Source: Pseudomonadota bacterium (GTDB lineage Bacteria > Pseudomonadota > Alphaproteobacteria > Rhizobiales > Xanthobacteraceae). From it: 13,800 nucleotides of DNA. Positions 1-6,870 of this stretch are shown one piece after another. Each line of letters opens with the position of its first letter. Position 1 is the first letter of the stretch. The position numbers and the translations under genes were made by a program. The stretch covers positions 1-13,800 of the forward strand of contig JAJYAH010000097.1 of the NCBI GenBank assembly GCA_021779635.1. The letters are read 5' to 3'. The notes beneath the pieces were generated by a model. It did no database searches, was not told the DNA's origin, and saw only the letters and a program-made list of their open reading frames with translations.

Positions 1-897
1 CAATGTCGCGCGAAATGCCGCAACCAGTTGCGTCGGCAGGCTGGAGATGAAGCCTACGGTGTCCGACAGCATCGCCTTTCCGCCATGCGGCAGGCGCAGC
101 GCGCGCAATGTCGGATCGAGCGTCGCAAACAGCATGTCGGCGGCCTGCACGTCGGCCCGGGTCAGGCGGTTGAAAAGCGTCGACTTTCCGGCATTGGTGT
201 AACCGACCAGCGCCACGACCCGGTATGGCACCCGCTGCCGGCCGGCGCGGTGCAGCCGTCGCGTCGCCTGGACTTTCCTGATTTCGTTTTCAAGGCGCGC
301 GATGCGGTCGCCGATCAGGCGGCGGTCGGCCTCGATCTGGGTTTCGCCGGGCCCCCCCATGAACCCGAAGCCGCCGCGCTGGCGCTCCAGATGGGTCCAT
401 GATCGTACCAGGCGGCTGCGTTGATAGTTCAAATGCGCAAGCTCAACCTGCAACGCGCCTTCCCTGGTCTTGGCGCGGCGACCGAAGATTTCCAGGATCA
501 GGCCGGTGCGGTCGAGGACCTTGGTATTCCAGGCTTTCTCGAGATTGCGCTGCTGGATCGGGGACAACGCGCAATCCATCACCACCAGTTCGATTTCGTG
601 CCCGGCAATAAGCCCGACGATCTCCTCGACCTTGCCCTTGCCGAGATACGTCGCGGGCCTGATCTGACTGACCGGCGCGATGAGCGCCTGCGCGATCGAA
701 AGATCGATAGCACGCGCTAGGCCGACGGCTTCCTCGAGCCGCGCCTCCGTACCCCGCATGGCATGATGGTCCGTTTGCGCATCGGGATCGCCGCGGCGCA
801 TACGCAAATAAGGGCCGATGACAATCACCCGCCCGGTTGCCTTGCCCCCTGCCGACCTCGGGCGGTCGGCGCCCCCTTCAAGATCTCGGGGTTCCAA
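1..897 (-). CDS. hflX: GTPase HflX, 5' part (3' end beyond the window)
   Basis: HflX is a ribosome-binding GTPase of the TRAFAC/Obg-HflX group that splits or rescues stalled 70S ribosomes. The frame is open for 299 codons from 897 to the left edge, so the C-terminal third is missing. The protein opens with about 25 variable residues, then the HflX N-terminal domain (GRVIVIGPYLR near 24-34; RPATYLGKGK near 80-89). The G domain has the P-loop GYTNAGKST at 232-240 and the G3 motif DTVGF at 279-283. The start chosen is TTG at 897, shortly after the hfq stop, because no ATG exists in this frame before residue 33, which lies inside conserved sequence. A weak GAG sits 8 bases upstream. hflX follows hfq by 11 bp and is probably co-transcribed with it, as in many proteobacteria. 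The identity is clear; the start codon is inferred. Confidence 0.93.
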   Translation of the reverse strand, partial: MEPRDLEGGADRPRSAGGKATGRVIVIGPYLRMRRGDPDAQTDHHAMRGTEARLEEAVGLARAIDLSIAQALIAPVSQIRPATYLGKGKVEEIVGLIAGHEIELVVMDCALSPIQQRNLEKAWNTKVLDRTGLILEIFGRRAKTREGALQVELAHLNYQRSRLVRSWTHLERQRGGFGFMGGPGETQIEADRRLIGDRIARLENEIRKVQATRRLHRAGRQRVPYRVVALVGYTNAGKSTLFNRLTRADVQAADMLFATLDPTLRALRLPHGGKAMLSDTVGFISSLPTQLVAAFRATL

Positions 898-908
898 TCA
901 GATCACTC

Positions 909-1157
909 TCAAGCCGGAGCATCCTCGCCGCCTTCGAACAACTGGATTGGAGCGCCGGGCATGATGGTCGAGATCGCGTGCTTGTAGACAAGCTGCGAGT
1001 GACCGTCGCGCCGAAGCAGCAGGCAGAAATTGTCGAACCAGGTGACAATGCCTTGCAGCTTCACTCCGTTGACCAGAAAGATCGTCAGTGGTGTTTTGGT
1101 TTTGCGAACATGATTGAGGAAGGTGTCCTGTAGATTTTGTGCGCGGTCTGCCGCCAT
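909..1157 (-). CDS. hfq: RNA chaperone Hfq
   Basis: Hfq is a hexameric Sm-like RNA chaperone that pairs small RNAs with mRNAs; in rhizobia it also affects nitrogen-fixation control. The 82-residue length is typical. The Sm1 region runs from about residue 8 to 50: QNLQDTFLN with the proximal-face glutamine at Q10, then [18 protein letters not shown]. The Sm2 motif YKHAISTI is at 58-65. A short acidic tail (EGGEDAPA) follows. The ATG at 1157 has GGGA 8 bases upstream. The gene sits 251 bp downstream of ntrX and 11 bp upstream of hflX. Its own promoter candidate is at 1271-1299 and A-rich leader motifs are at 1156-1189. In several other alphaproteobacteria I recall trkA and/or a D-amino acid aminotransferase gene between ntrX and hfq; neither is here. 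Confidence 0.98.
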   Translation of the reverse strand: MAADRAQNLQDTFLNHVRKTKTPLTIFLVNGVKLQGIVTWFDNFCLLLRRDGHSQLVYKHAISTIMPGAPIQLFEGGEDAPA

Positions 1158-1189
1158 TGTTTTTATCCCGCTTGTTGCTTCTTTTTATT
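1156..1189 (-). promoter_or_regulatory. hfq leader with A-rich ARN-type tracts flanking the ribosome binding site
   Basis: On the mRNA strand the leader reads AATAAAAAGAAG (1189-1178), which parses as four consecutive A-purine-N triplets. The Shine-Dalgarno-like GGGA (1169-1166) follows. A second tract, AAAAACAAT (1164-1156), parses as three more triplets and runs into the start codon. ARN repeats are the known ligand of the Hfq distal face. Hfq autoregulation at its own leader is established in E. coli and reported in Sinorhizobium. That Hfq binds here is inference. Confidence 0.4.
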
Positions 1190-1270
1190 GAACCAGACGT
1201 AGCCCTCTTGCGGAGCGTCCCCCGGTCGCCGGTTTCCCCTGAGATCCCCCTCCGGGAGCACGGCGGTGTG

Positions 1271-1299
1271 ATTAGAAGGCAGGCTTGGTTTTTAGGCAA
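1271..1299 (-). promoter_or_regulatory. Candidate sigma-70-type promoter of hfq-hflX
   Basis: On the minus strand, -35 TTGCCT (1299-1294) and -10 TCTAAT (1276-1271) are separated by exactly 17 bases. The match to TTGACA/TATAAT is 4/6 and 5/6. Transcription would start near 1264, giving a leader of about 105 nt before the hfq ATG. A hairpin (1282-1302) overlaps the -35 box and spacer. Found by eye only. Confidence 0.4.
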
Positions 1300-1302
1300 G
1301 CC
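1282..1302. repeat. Inverted repeat overlapping the hfq promoter candidate
   Basis: Perfect 6 bp arms, GGCTTG and CAAGCC, with a 9-base loop. It covers the -35 box and part of the spacer of the predicted hfq promoter. No T-run follows on either strand, so it is not a standard terminator. It could be an operator or chance. Confidence 0.3.
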
Positions 1303-1386
1303 GGTTTGCACCTCTACCGCGCCAAACACAGGGGCATTTCATGGGAAAACCCCGGAAAAGAGTGTAAATTCGCGGACAACCGCATG

Positions 1387-1410
1387 AAATGCGGTCGGCG
1401 GCCGGCATTT
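1387..1410 (-). terminator. Weak hairpin at the ntrX stop codon
   Basis: The minus strand reads AAATGC, 12 bases, GCATTT, a perfect 6 bp stem that begins inside the ntrX TAA stop. Two more G-C pairs are possible after one bulged base. No U-tract follows, so intrinsic termination is doubtful. It may only protect the 3' end or be incidental. Confidence 0.18.
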
Positions 1411-2779
1411 AGCCGACGCCGAGGGCCTTGAGCTTGCGATGTAGCGCCGATCGCTCCATGCCGACAAATTCGGCCGTACGGGAAATGTTGCCGGAGAAGC
1501 GGCTGATCTGGGCGATCAGATAGTCGCGTTCGAACACTTCCCGCGCCTCCCGCAGCGGCAAGCCCATGATGTGCTCGCCATTGTTGCTTGTCGGCATCGC
1601 CGGCACCATCGAGCCGACGTCCTGCGGCAGCATATCTGCGGTGATGATCACTTCCGGGCCGCCGCCCGCCAGAATCATCACCCGCTCGACATTATTGCGA
1701 AGCTGGCGGACGTTTCCCGGCCAGACGTGGGATTGCAATACCGCCATCGCGTCCTGGCCGATCTGGCGCTTCGGCAAGCCGGTCGCAACCGATATCTGAT
1801 CCATGAAATAATCGATCAGTTCCGGAATATCCTCGCGGCGCTCCGACAATGGCGGCACGCGGATCGGCACCACCGACAGCCGATGATAGAGGTCCTCGCG
1901 GAACCGGCCTTCGGCGATCTCCTCTTCCAGATTGCGTGCCGTCGAGGAAATGATGCGAACGTCGACATTGACCTTGGTCGTCCCCCCTGACCGCTGGAAC
2001 GTCTGATCGACCAGCACCCGCAGAATCTTGTTCTGGGTTTCGCGGGGCATGTCGCCGATTTCATCGATAAAGAGAGTGCCGCCATGGGCTTCTTCCAATG
2101 CCCCCGCCTTGCGCTGTTGCTCGCCATTGGACTGCTCGACGCCGAACAACTCGACTTCCATGCGGTCCGGTGTAATCGCCGCGGCATTGATGACAACGAA
2201 TGGGCCGTCGGCGCGACCTGACATGTTGTGCAGCGTGCGTGCGGCCAGTTCCTTGCCGGCCCCCGAAGGGCCCACGATCAGGATTCGGCTATTGGCCTTG
2301 GCGGCCCGCTCAATGGTCTGGCGCAGTTGATTCATGCAGGCGGAGCGTCCGGTCAGGACACTGGCTGCCGGCGCGAGTTGCTTGAGTTCCTTCACTTCGC
2401 GTTTCAGACGGGAGGTTTCCAGCGCCCGGGTCGCGACCAGAATGAGGCGGTCAGATTTGAAGGGCTTTTCGATGAAGTCGTATGCGCCGCGCTTGATCGC
2501 CGCGACCGCGGTTTCGATATTGCCGTGTCCGGAAATCATCACCACCGGCACCTCGGCGTGATCCCGCTTGACCTGCTCCAGCAACTGCAATCCATCGAGC
2601 TTGCTGCCCTGCAGCCAGATGTCGAGAAACACCAGGTTCGGACGTCGATTGGCGATTTCAGCCAGCGCCGAATCGCTGTCGCGCGCGGTCCGCGTGGTGA
2701 AGCCCTCGTCTTCAAGAATGCCGGCAACCAGATCCCGAATATCTGCTTCGTCGTCGACAATCAAAATGTCATTTGCCAT
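1409..2779 (-). CDS. ntrX: Nitrogen-regulation response regulator NtrX
   Basis: NtrX is the response regulator partner of NtrY, linked in alphaproteobacteria to nitrogen, redox, envelope and cell-cycle control. The 456 residues divide as follows. The receiver is at 1-120 (acid pair D9/D10, phospho-acceptor D53, switch S83, K105). The AAA+ domain is at about 142-370 (Walker A GPSGAGKE 170-177, Walker B GGTLFIDE 233-240, GRFREDL 291-297). A Fis-type helix-turn-helix is at about 410-453. The sigma-54 contact loop GAFTGA is absent: after ELFG (210-213) the chain reads VEQSNGEQQRKAG, although both Walker motifs remain. This is typical of NtrX and suggests control without sigma-54 activation. The start ATG at 2779 lies 17 bp after the ntrY stop, with an AGG 8 bases upstream, so the two genes form one operon. 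The stop is TAA. Confidence 0.96.
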   Translation of the reverse strand: MANDILIVDDEADIRDLVAGILEDEGFTTRTARDSDSALAEIANRRPNLVFLDIWLQGSKLDGLQLLEQVKRDHAEVPVVMISGHGNIETAVAAIKRGAYDFIEKPFKSDRLILVATRALETSRLKREVKELKQLAPAASVLTGRSACMNQLRQTIERAAKANSRILIVGPSGAGKELAARTLHNMSGRADGPFVVINAAAITPDRMEVELFGVEQSNGEQQRKAGALEEAHGGTLFIDEIGDMPRETQNKILRVLVDQTFQRSGGTTKVNVDVRIISSTARNLEEEIAEGRFREDLYHRLSVVPIRVPPLSERREDIPELIDYFMDQISVATGLPKRQIGQDAMAVLQSHVWPGNVRQLRNNVERVMILAGGGPEVIITADMLPQDVGSMVPAMPTSNNGEHIMGLPLREAREVFERDYLIAQISRFSGNISRTAEFVGMERSALHRKLKALGVG

Positions 2780-2796
2780 GGGTCACGCCTGTCTTG

Positions 2797-5169
2797 TCAG
2801 TTGCCTGTTGCGGCTTCGATTTTTGTTTCGTTGTTAGTCGCGGCTGCCGGTTCAACGGTTCCGGACGCCGGTTGTTTTGTTTCAGGAGCCGGCTCCTTCG
2901 CTTCGGGCTTCGGTGCATGGCCCGATATCGCAAAGCGCAATCGCATCCAGGCTCCCCGCGCCCCCGGGCGAATGTCCGCGGCATCATTGAGTTCGATCCG
3001 GCCGCCGTGGTCTTCCAGCACGCGACCGACGATCGCAAGACCAAGGCCGGTGCCCTTTTCGCGCGTCGTGACGTAGGGTTCCAGCAGACGCGCCCGGCTC
3101 ACCTTCGGCAGGCCGATGCCGTTATCAATGACGTCGATCACGATGTCATCGTTGTCGCGCGCAGCGATAACATCAATACGACCCTTCCCGAGGGTCTCGG
3201 CCGGAACGGCCTCGATGGCTTCGGTCGCGTTCTTGATGATGTTGGTCAGGGCCTGCGAAATCAGCCGGCGGTCGAACTGCGCCCGCAACGGTTCGTCCTT
3301 GATCTCGGCTTCGATGTCGATGTCGGGATGTCCGACTCGCATCAGGAATACGGCCTGCCGCACGGTGTCGGCGACATCCTCACCTTCGATCACCGGCTTA
3401 GGCATTCGCGCAAAGCGAGAGAATTCATCGACCATACGCCTGATGTCATCGACCTGCCGCACGATCGTGTCGGTGCATTGTTCGAAGACGGCCTTGTCCT
3501 CGGTGATCACCTTGCCAAATTTGCGTCGAATGCGCTCGGCCGAAAGCTGGATCGGCGTTAGCGGATTCTTGATCTCGTGCGCGATGCGGCGGGCAACGTC
3601 TCCCCACGCCGACGTCCGCTGCGCGGAAACCAGCTCGGTAATGTCGTCAAGCGTGATGATGTAGCTGTCGCGCGACTGGCTGGTCTGCTCGGCGCTGACG
3701 CGAACCGAAAGATTGCGTTCATGACCATCGCGGTTGATCGTGATCTGGCCCTGAACCAGCCGCTGCGTGCCCTCCCGCGCGGTTTTCATCATGTCGTCGA
3801 GTTCGGGCAGCACATCCGACAGCGGATGACCCAACGTCTCCGATTCCGCGTGACCGATCAGCTTCTCGGCCGACCGGTTGAGAATGCCGACGCTGCCGGA
3901 ACCATCGACGCCAATGATGCCGGCGCTTGCCGACGACAATACCGCCTCGATGAACCGCCGGCGGCTGTCGATCAGATCGCTTGCGCTTACCAGTTCGTCA
4001 CGCTGGGTGCGCAGCTCCTGCGTCATCTTGTTGAAAGTCTCGCCGAGTTGCGCGAGATCACCCTCCGAGCGATGGACCGGCACCTGGACGTGCAGATCGC
4101 CGGTCGAGACGACATTGGCGGCGCTCATCAGGCGACGTATCGGCGCCACCAGCCAATTGGCGAAATTGAGCCCGATTAGAATGGAGGCTGTCAGGATCGT
4201 CAGTGCAATCACGGCGAACATCAGCGCGAAATTCACCTGAATGCCGAGCCGGCGCGACTCGATCTCGGCATATTCGGCGGCACTTGCCTCAGTTTGCTTG
4301 AGCTGTGCGACCACGCGGGGATCGAGCATGCGCGCCACGTACAGAAAGGTGTCGTTGAACGCTTTCAGCCGGATCACCGCCGCGACGTAATTCTCTTCGG
4401 GCAACACCGCAATCTCGGGTTCGGTTTCCTTGACATTGTTGAGGAATTCCGCTGGTGGCGGTGCGAAGGCCAGCTTGATTCCGGTTTGCGCCGTCACCAC
4501 AACGTTGGTGTCCTTGTCGATCAGCATCGCGCCTGGAAGGTCGCGGGAGGCGGCACTCGCGGTCAGAAGCTCAAGGAACGATTTGCGATCCTGATCGAAT
4601 AATGGCCGCGCGTGGGATATGTCGTTGGCCATCCCCAGAATGTCGCCACGGATGAGCTGCGCGTGTTCCTGCATATACGCGCGGGCAATGATCACCGAAT
4701 TCTGGATCACCTCGCGGGTCGGGCCTGAAAACAGCCGATCGAAACCGCGGTCGATGGTCACATTGGCGACGATCGACACCAGCACCGCCGGCAACACCGC
4801 GATGATCGAAAACAGGCTTACAATCTGAACGTGCAGCCTCGCCGCTGCGCGCCCGCGGCGGCGGGCTTGAATCACCTGCCAGACCTCCCGCACGATGATC
4901 CCGACCAGCAAAAGAATGGTGGCCGTATTGATCAGCAGGAAAGAAACAACGACTTCGGGTGTCGGCTGGATCCGCGTCAGGCCTGTGAGCACCACAAAGG
5001 TGAGGAAGGTCGACAGCAGGGCCAGCCCAACCGCAAATGGCGCCACGAACCTCCTCAGGGCCCCCCCTTTGGATTCGGCGAACGTCGGATCGAGCGATGG
5101 AGCCGAGGTTTCTGCGCTGGTCATTCCGGCAAAGGGTAGCTGAAGGACTTCCGCTTGCCGGATCATCAC
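2797..5169 (-). CDS. ntrY: Membrane sensor histidine kinase NtrY
   Basis: NtrY is the membrane-bound sensor kinase that phosphorylates NtrX. The 790-residue reading has three N-terminal membrane helices (about 43-64, 73-96, 114-136), a periplasmic sensor region (about 140-310) and a fourth helix (about 313-335). HAMP (to about 390) and PAS (about 400-510) follow. The HisKA box HEIKNPLTP carries the phospho-histidine H531. The ATPase has an N box NIIKNATEAI (643-652), DNGIGLP (682-688) and GTGLGLAI (706-713). Residues 751-790 form a Pro/Ala/Glu/Thr-rich tail with no domain. The start is uncertain: ATG 5169 opens with two consecutive Met codons but has no good ribosome binding site. ATG 5124 (MTSAETSAP) is an alternative that removes 15 residues and keeps all domains. 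The gene is 249 bp downstream of ntrC, long enough for its own promoter. Confidence 0.95.
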   Translation of the reverse strand: MMIRQAEVLQLPFAGMTSAETSAPSLDPTFAESKGGALRRFVAPFAVGLALLSTFLTFVVLTGLTRIQPTPEVVVSFLLINTATILLLVGIIVREVWQVIQARRRGRAAARLHVQIVSLFSIIAVLPAVLVSIVANVTIDRGFDRLFSGPTREVIQNSVIIARAYMQEHAQLIRGDILGMANDISHARPLFDQDRKSFLELLTASAASRDLPGAMLIDKDTNVVVTAQTGIKLAFAPPPAEFLNNVKETEPEIAVLPEENYVAAVIRLKAFNDTFLYVARMLDPRVVAQLKQTEASAAEYAEIESRRLGIQVNFALMFAVIALTILTASILIGLNFANWLVAPIRRLMSAANVVSTGDLHVQVPVHRSEGDLAQLGETFNKMTQELRTQRDELVSASDLIDSRRRFIEAVLSSASAGIIGVDGSGSVGILNRSAEKLIGHAESETLGHPLSDVLPELDDMMKTAREGTQRLVQGQITINRDGHERNLSVRVSAEQTSQSRDSYIITLDDITELVSAQRTSAWGDVARRIAHEIKNPLTPIQLSAERIRRKFGKVITEDKAVFEQCTDTIVRQVDDIRRMVDEFSRFARMPKPVIEGEDVADTVRQAVFLMRVGHPDIDIEAEIKDEPLRAQFDRRLISQALTNIIKNATEAIEAVPAETLGKGRIDVIAARDNDDIVIDVIDNGIGLPKVSRARLLEPYVTTREKGTGLGLAIVGRVLEDHGGRIELNDAADIRPGARGAWMRLRFAISGHAPKPEAKEPAPETKQPASGTVEPAAATNNETKIEAATGN

Positions 5170-5199
5170 CGACAGCAGACGACTGATGCATTCATATCA

Positions 5200-5223
5200 C
5201 AATGTTGCCAAATTGCGACAATT
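5200..5223. promoter_or_regulatory. Clustered CAA-N-TTG motifs and a dyad upstream of ntrY
   Basis: On the minus strand CAA-T-TTG (5215-5209) is followed at once by CAA-CA-TTG (5207-5200). The first overlaps a 13 bp dyad, AATTG-CGA-CAATT on the plus strand (5211-5223). Short CAA-N(few)-TTG palindromes have, from memory, been reported as NtrX recognition sites in rhizobia and Brucella. A site here, 31 bp from the ntrY start, would fit autoregulation. The motifs are seen directly; their function is inferred. Confidence 0.3.
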
Positions 5224-5357
5224 CCACGGCCAGCTACCGCTATAGCAACGATACCGGACAGCCCTGTGCCTTTCGGAGGGGGATTGAAGGCTTCCAGGGC
5301 CGCTTCGGTTTCGATTAAATCGGAGCGTCCACCCCGATATTCCCGACTTTAGCCTTT

Positions 5358-5373
5358 CGGCTCACGCGAGCCG
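5358..5373. repeat. Hairpin downstream of ntrC
   Basis: Perfect 6 bp stem CGGCTC/GAGCCG with a 4-base loop, 46 bp past the ntrC stop. On the minus strand it is followed by AAAGGCTAAAG rather than a T-run, so it is at best a non-canonical terminator or 3' stabiliser of the dusB-ntrBC transcript. Confidence 0.25.
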
Positions 5374-5418
5374 GCATCTCCATCCAAGGCGAAGCCGGTG
5401 TGAAGGGAATCAGCGCCG

Positions 5419-6861
5419 CTAGCTACCGCTCCGGTAAACCTGGATGTCCAGATCGCGAATCTTCTTCCGTAAGGTGTTGCGGTTGAGTCCGAGCAAATCG
5501 GCGGCGCGAATTTGATTGCCCCGAGTGGCCGCCAGCGCCGCGGTCAGCAAGGGCACTTCGATCTCCCGGAGGATCCGGTGATAGAGACCCGGCGGCGGCA
5601 CACCGTTCGGGAAGCCCGAGAAATGCGATGAGAGATAGGCTTCGACCGCGCCGCCGAGATTGTCGATCCCCTGATGAGCGTTGCCGCCCGAGGCGACGGC
5701 AGGAGGCGCCAGCTCGCCGTCAATGACAGACCCCGTGATCACGTCCTGCGGATACAGGGCCGCAAGCCGGCGCGCGAGATTTTCCAGTTCGCGCACGTTG
5801 CCGGGCCAGCGATGCTGCTTCATGCGCTCCAGCGCCAGCGCGTCGAGTTTCTTCGGCGGCAGTCCGTCCTTCTCGGCCAGCGCGAAGAAATGCCGGATCA
5901 GGTCGGGCAAATCCTCGATCCGCTCGCGCAGCGGAGGCAGACGCAGCGGCACGACGTTCAAGCGGAAGAACAAATCCTCGCGGAACAGGCCCTGTTGAAT
6001 CAGGATGCGCAGGTCCTTGTTGCTGGCAGCGACGATCCGCACATCGGTCTTGATCGGCGTACGGCCGCCCACCGTGGTATATTCGCCCTGTTGCAGCACG
6101 CGCAGCAAACGGGTCTGCGCTTCCATCGGCATGTCGCCGATTTCGTCAAGAAACAGCGTTCCTCCCTCGGCCTGTTCGAACCGCCCCGAGGCGCGGGTAT
6201 TGGCGCCGGTGAAGGCGCCGCGTTCATGGCCGAACAATTCGGACTCGATGAGATCGCGGGGGATCGCGGCCATGTTGACGGCGACGAACGGCCCGCTGCG
6301 CCGCTTGCCGTAATCATGCAATGCGCGTGCGACAAGCTCCTTACCCGTACCGGACTCGCCCGAGATCATGACCGTCAGGTCGGTCTGCATCAGGCGCGCG
6401 AGCACCCGGTAGATTTCCTGCATCGCAGGCGAACGGCCGACCAGCGGGATCGAGTCGAACTCTGCTTCATCGGCGTGATTGGCCGCCCGCTCTTTCGGCT
6501 CTGCCAGCGCGCGGCCGACGATGGCAATCAGCTCCTTCAGGTCGAACGGCTTTGGCAGATACTCATAGGCGCCGCGCTCGGAGGCGCGGATCGCCGTCAT
6601 GAAAGTGTTCTGCGCGCTCATCACGATGACGGGCAGGTTCGGTCGCATCTTTTTGATCCGCGGCAACAGATCGAATGCGTTTTCGTCGGGCATCACCACG
6701 TCGGTGATGACCAGATCGCCCTCGCCCTGGCTGACCCAACGCCATAACGTCGCCGCGTTCCCGGTCAGCCGTACCTCATATCCGGCACGCGAAAGGGCCT
6801 GATTCAGGACAGTGCGAATGGCCGTGTCATCGTCGGCGACAAGTATGCTACCTGCGGGCAT
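5419..6861 (-). CDS. ntrC: Nitrogen-regulation response regulator NtrC (sigma-54 activator)
   Basis: NtrC (NR-I) activates sigma-54 promoters for nitrogen assimilation, such as glnII, amtB and nitrate uptake, when phosphorylated by NtrB. The 480 residues contain a receiver (1-120; D11/D12, phospho-acceptor D54, S82, K104) and an AAA+ domain (about 140-375). The AAA+ domain has Walker A GESGTGKE at 168-175, an intact GAFTGA loop at 215-220, Walker B GGTLFLDE at 233-240 and GLFREDL at 291-297. A Fis-type helix-turn-helix lies at about 440-472 ([20 protein letters not shown]). The GAFTGA loop clearly separates it from NtrX. The ATG at 6861 lies 9 bp after the ntrB stop; a GAGGA ribosome binding site overlaps that TGA stop, so translation is probably coupled. 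It is the last gene of dusB-ntrB-ntrC. Confidence 0.98.
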   Translation of the reverse strand: MPAGSILVADDDTAIRTVLNQALSRAGYEVRLTGNAATLWRWVSQGEGDLVITDVVMPDENAFDLLPRIKKMRPNLPVIVMSAQNTFMTAIRASERGAYEYLPKPFDLKELIAIVGRALAEPKERAANHADEAEFDSIPLVGRSPAMQEIYRVLARLMQTDLTVMISGESGTGKELVARALHDYGKRRSGPFVAVNMAAIPRDLIESELFGHERGAFTGANTRASGRFEQAEGGTLFLDEIGDMPMEAQTRLLRVLQQGEYTTVGGRTPIKTDVRIVAASNKDLRILIQQGLFREDLFFRLNVVPLRLPPLRERIEDLPDLIRHFFALAEKDGLPPKKLDALALERMKQHRWPGNVRELENLARRLAALYPQDVITGSVIDGELAPPAVASGGNAHQGIDNLGGAVEAYLSSHFSGFPNGVPPPGLYHRILREIEVPLLTAALAATRGNQIRAADLLGLNRNTLRKKIRDLDIQVYRSGS

Positions 6862-6870
6862 CGCTATTCC

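Larger units (their letters stand above)
5170..5418 (-). other. Intergenic region between ntrC and ntrY
   Basis: No credible gene is present. Contents are a hairpin near the ntrC end (5358-5373), a GC-rich middle, and an AT-richer segment (about 5190-5225) with short dyads just upstream of ntrY. I could not find a convincing -35/-10 pair. TTGGCA (5209-5204, minus) is a fair -35, but nothing suitable lies 16-18 bases downstream. The GCAC-N7-GTGC NtrC signature is absent. Confidence 0.5.

Noticed and set aside
664..712. Small dyad CGATC-GAAA-GATCG within hflX
   Set aside because: It lies in conserved coding sequence (residues around LARAIDLSIAQAL), so codon constraint explains it.
2228..3561. 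Long plus-strand open frames (282 and 262 codons) opposite ntrX and ntrY
   Set aside because: They mirror the codon structure of NtrX and NtrY, have no family signature, and lack plausible ribosome binding sites.
5170..5418. sigma-54 promoter or NtrC site upstream of ntrY
   Set aside because: By eye I found no TGGCAC-N5-TTGC-like element and no GCAC-N7-GTGC palindrome in this gap.
5674..6747. 357-codon plus-strand open frame opposite ntrC
   Set aside because: Antisense shadow of a well-supported NtrC; composition is that of reverse-read coding sequence.
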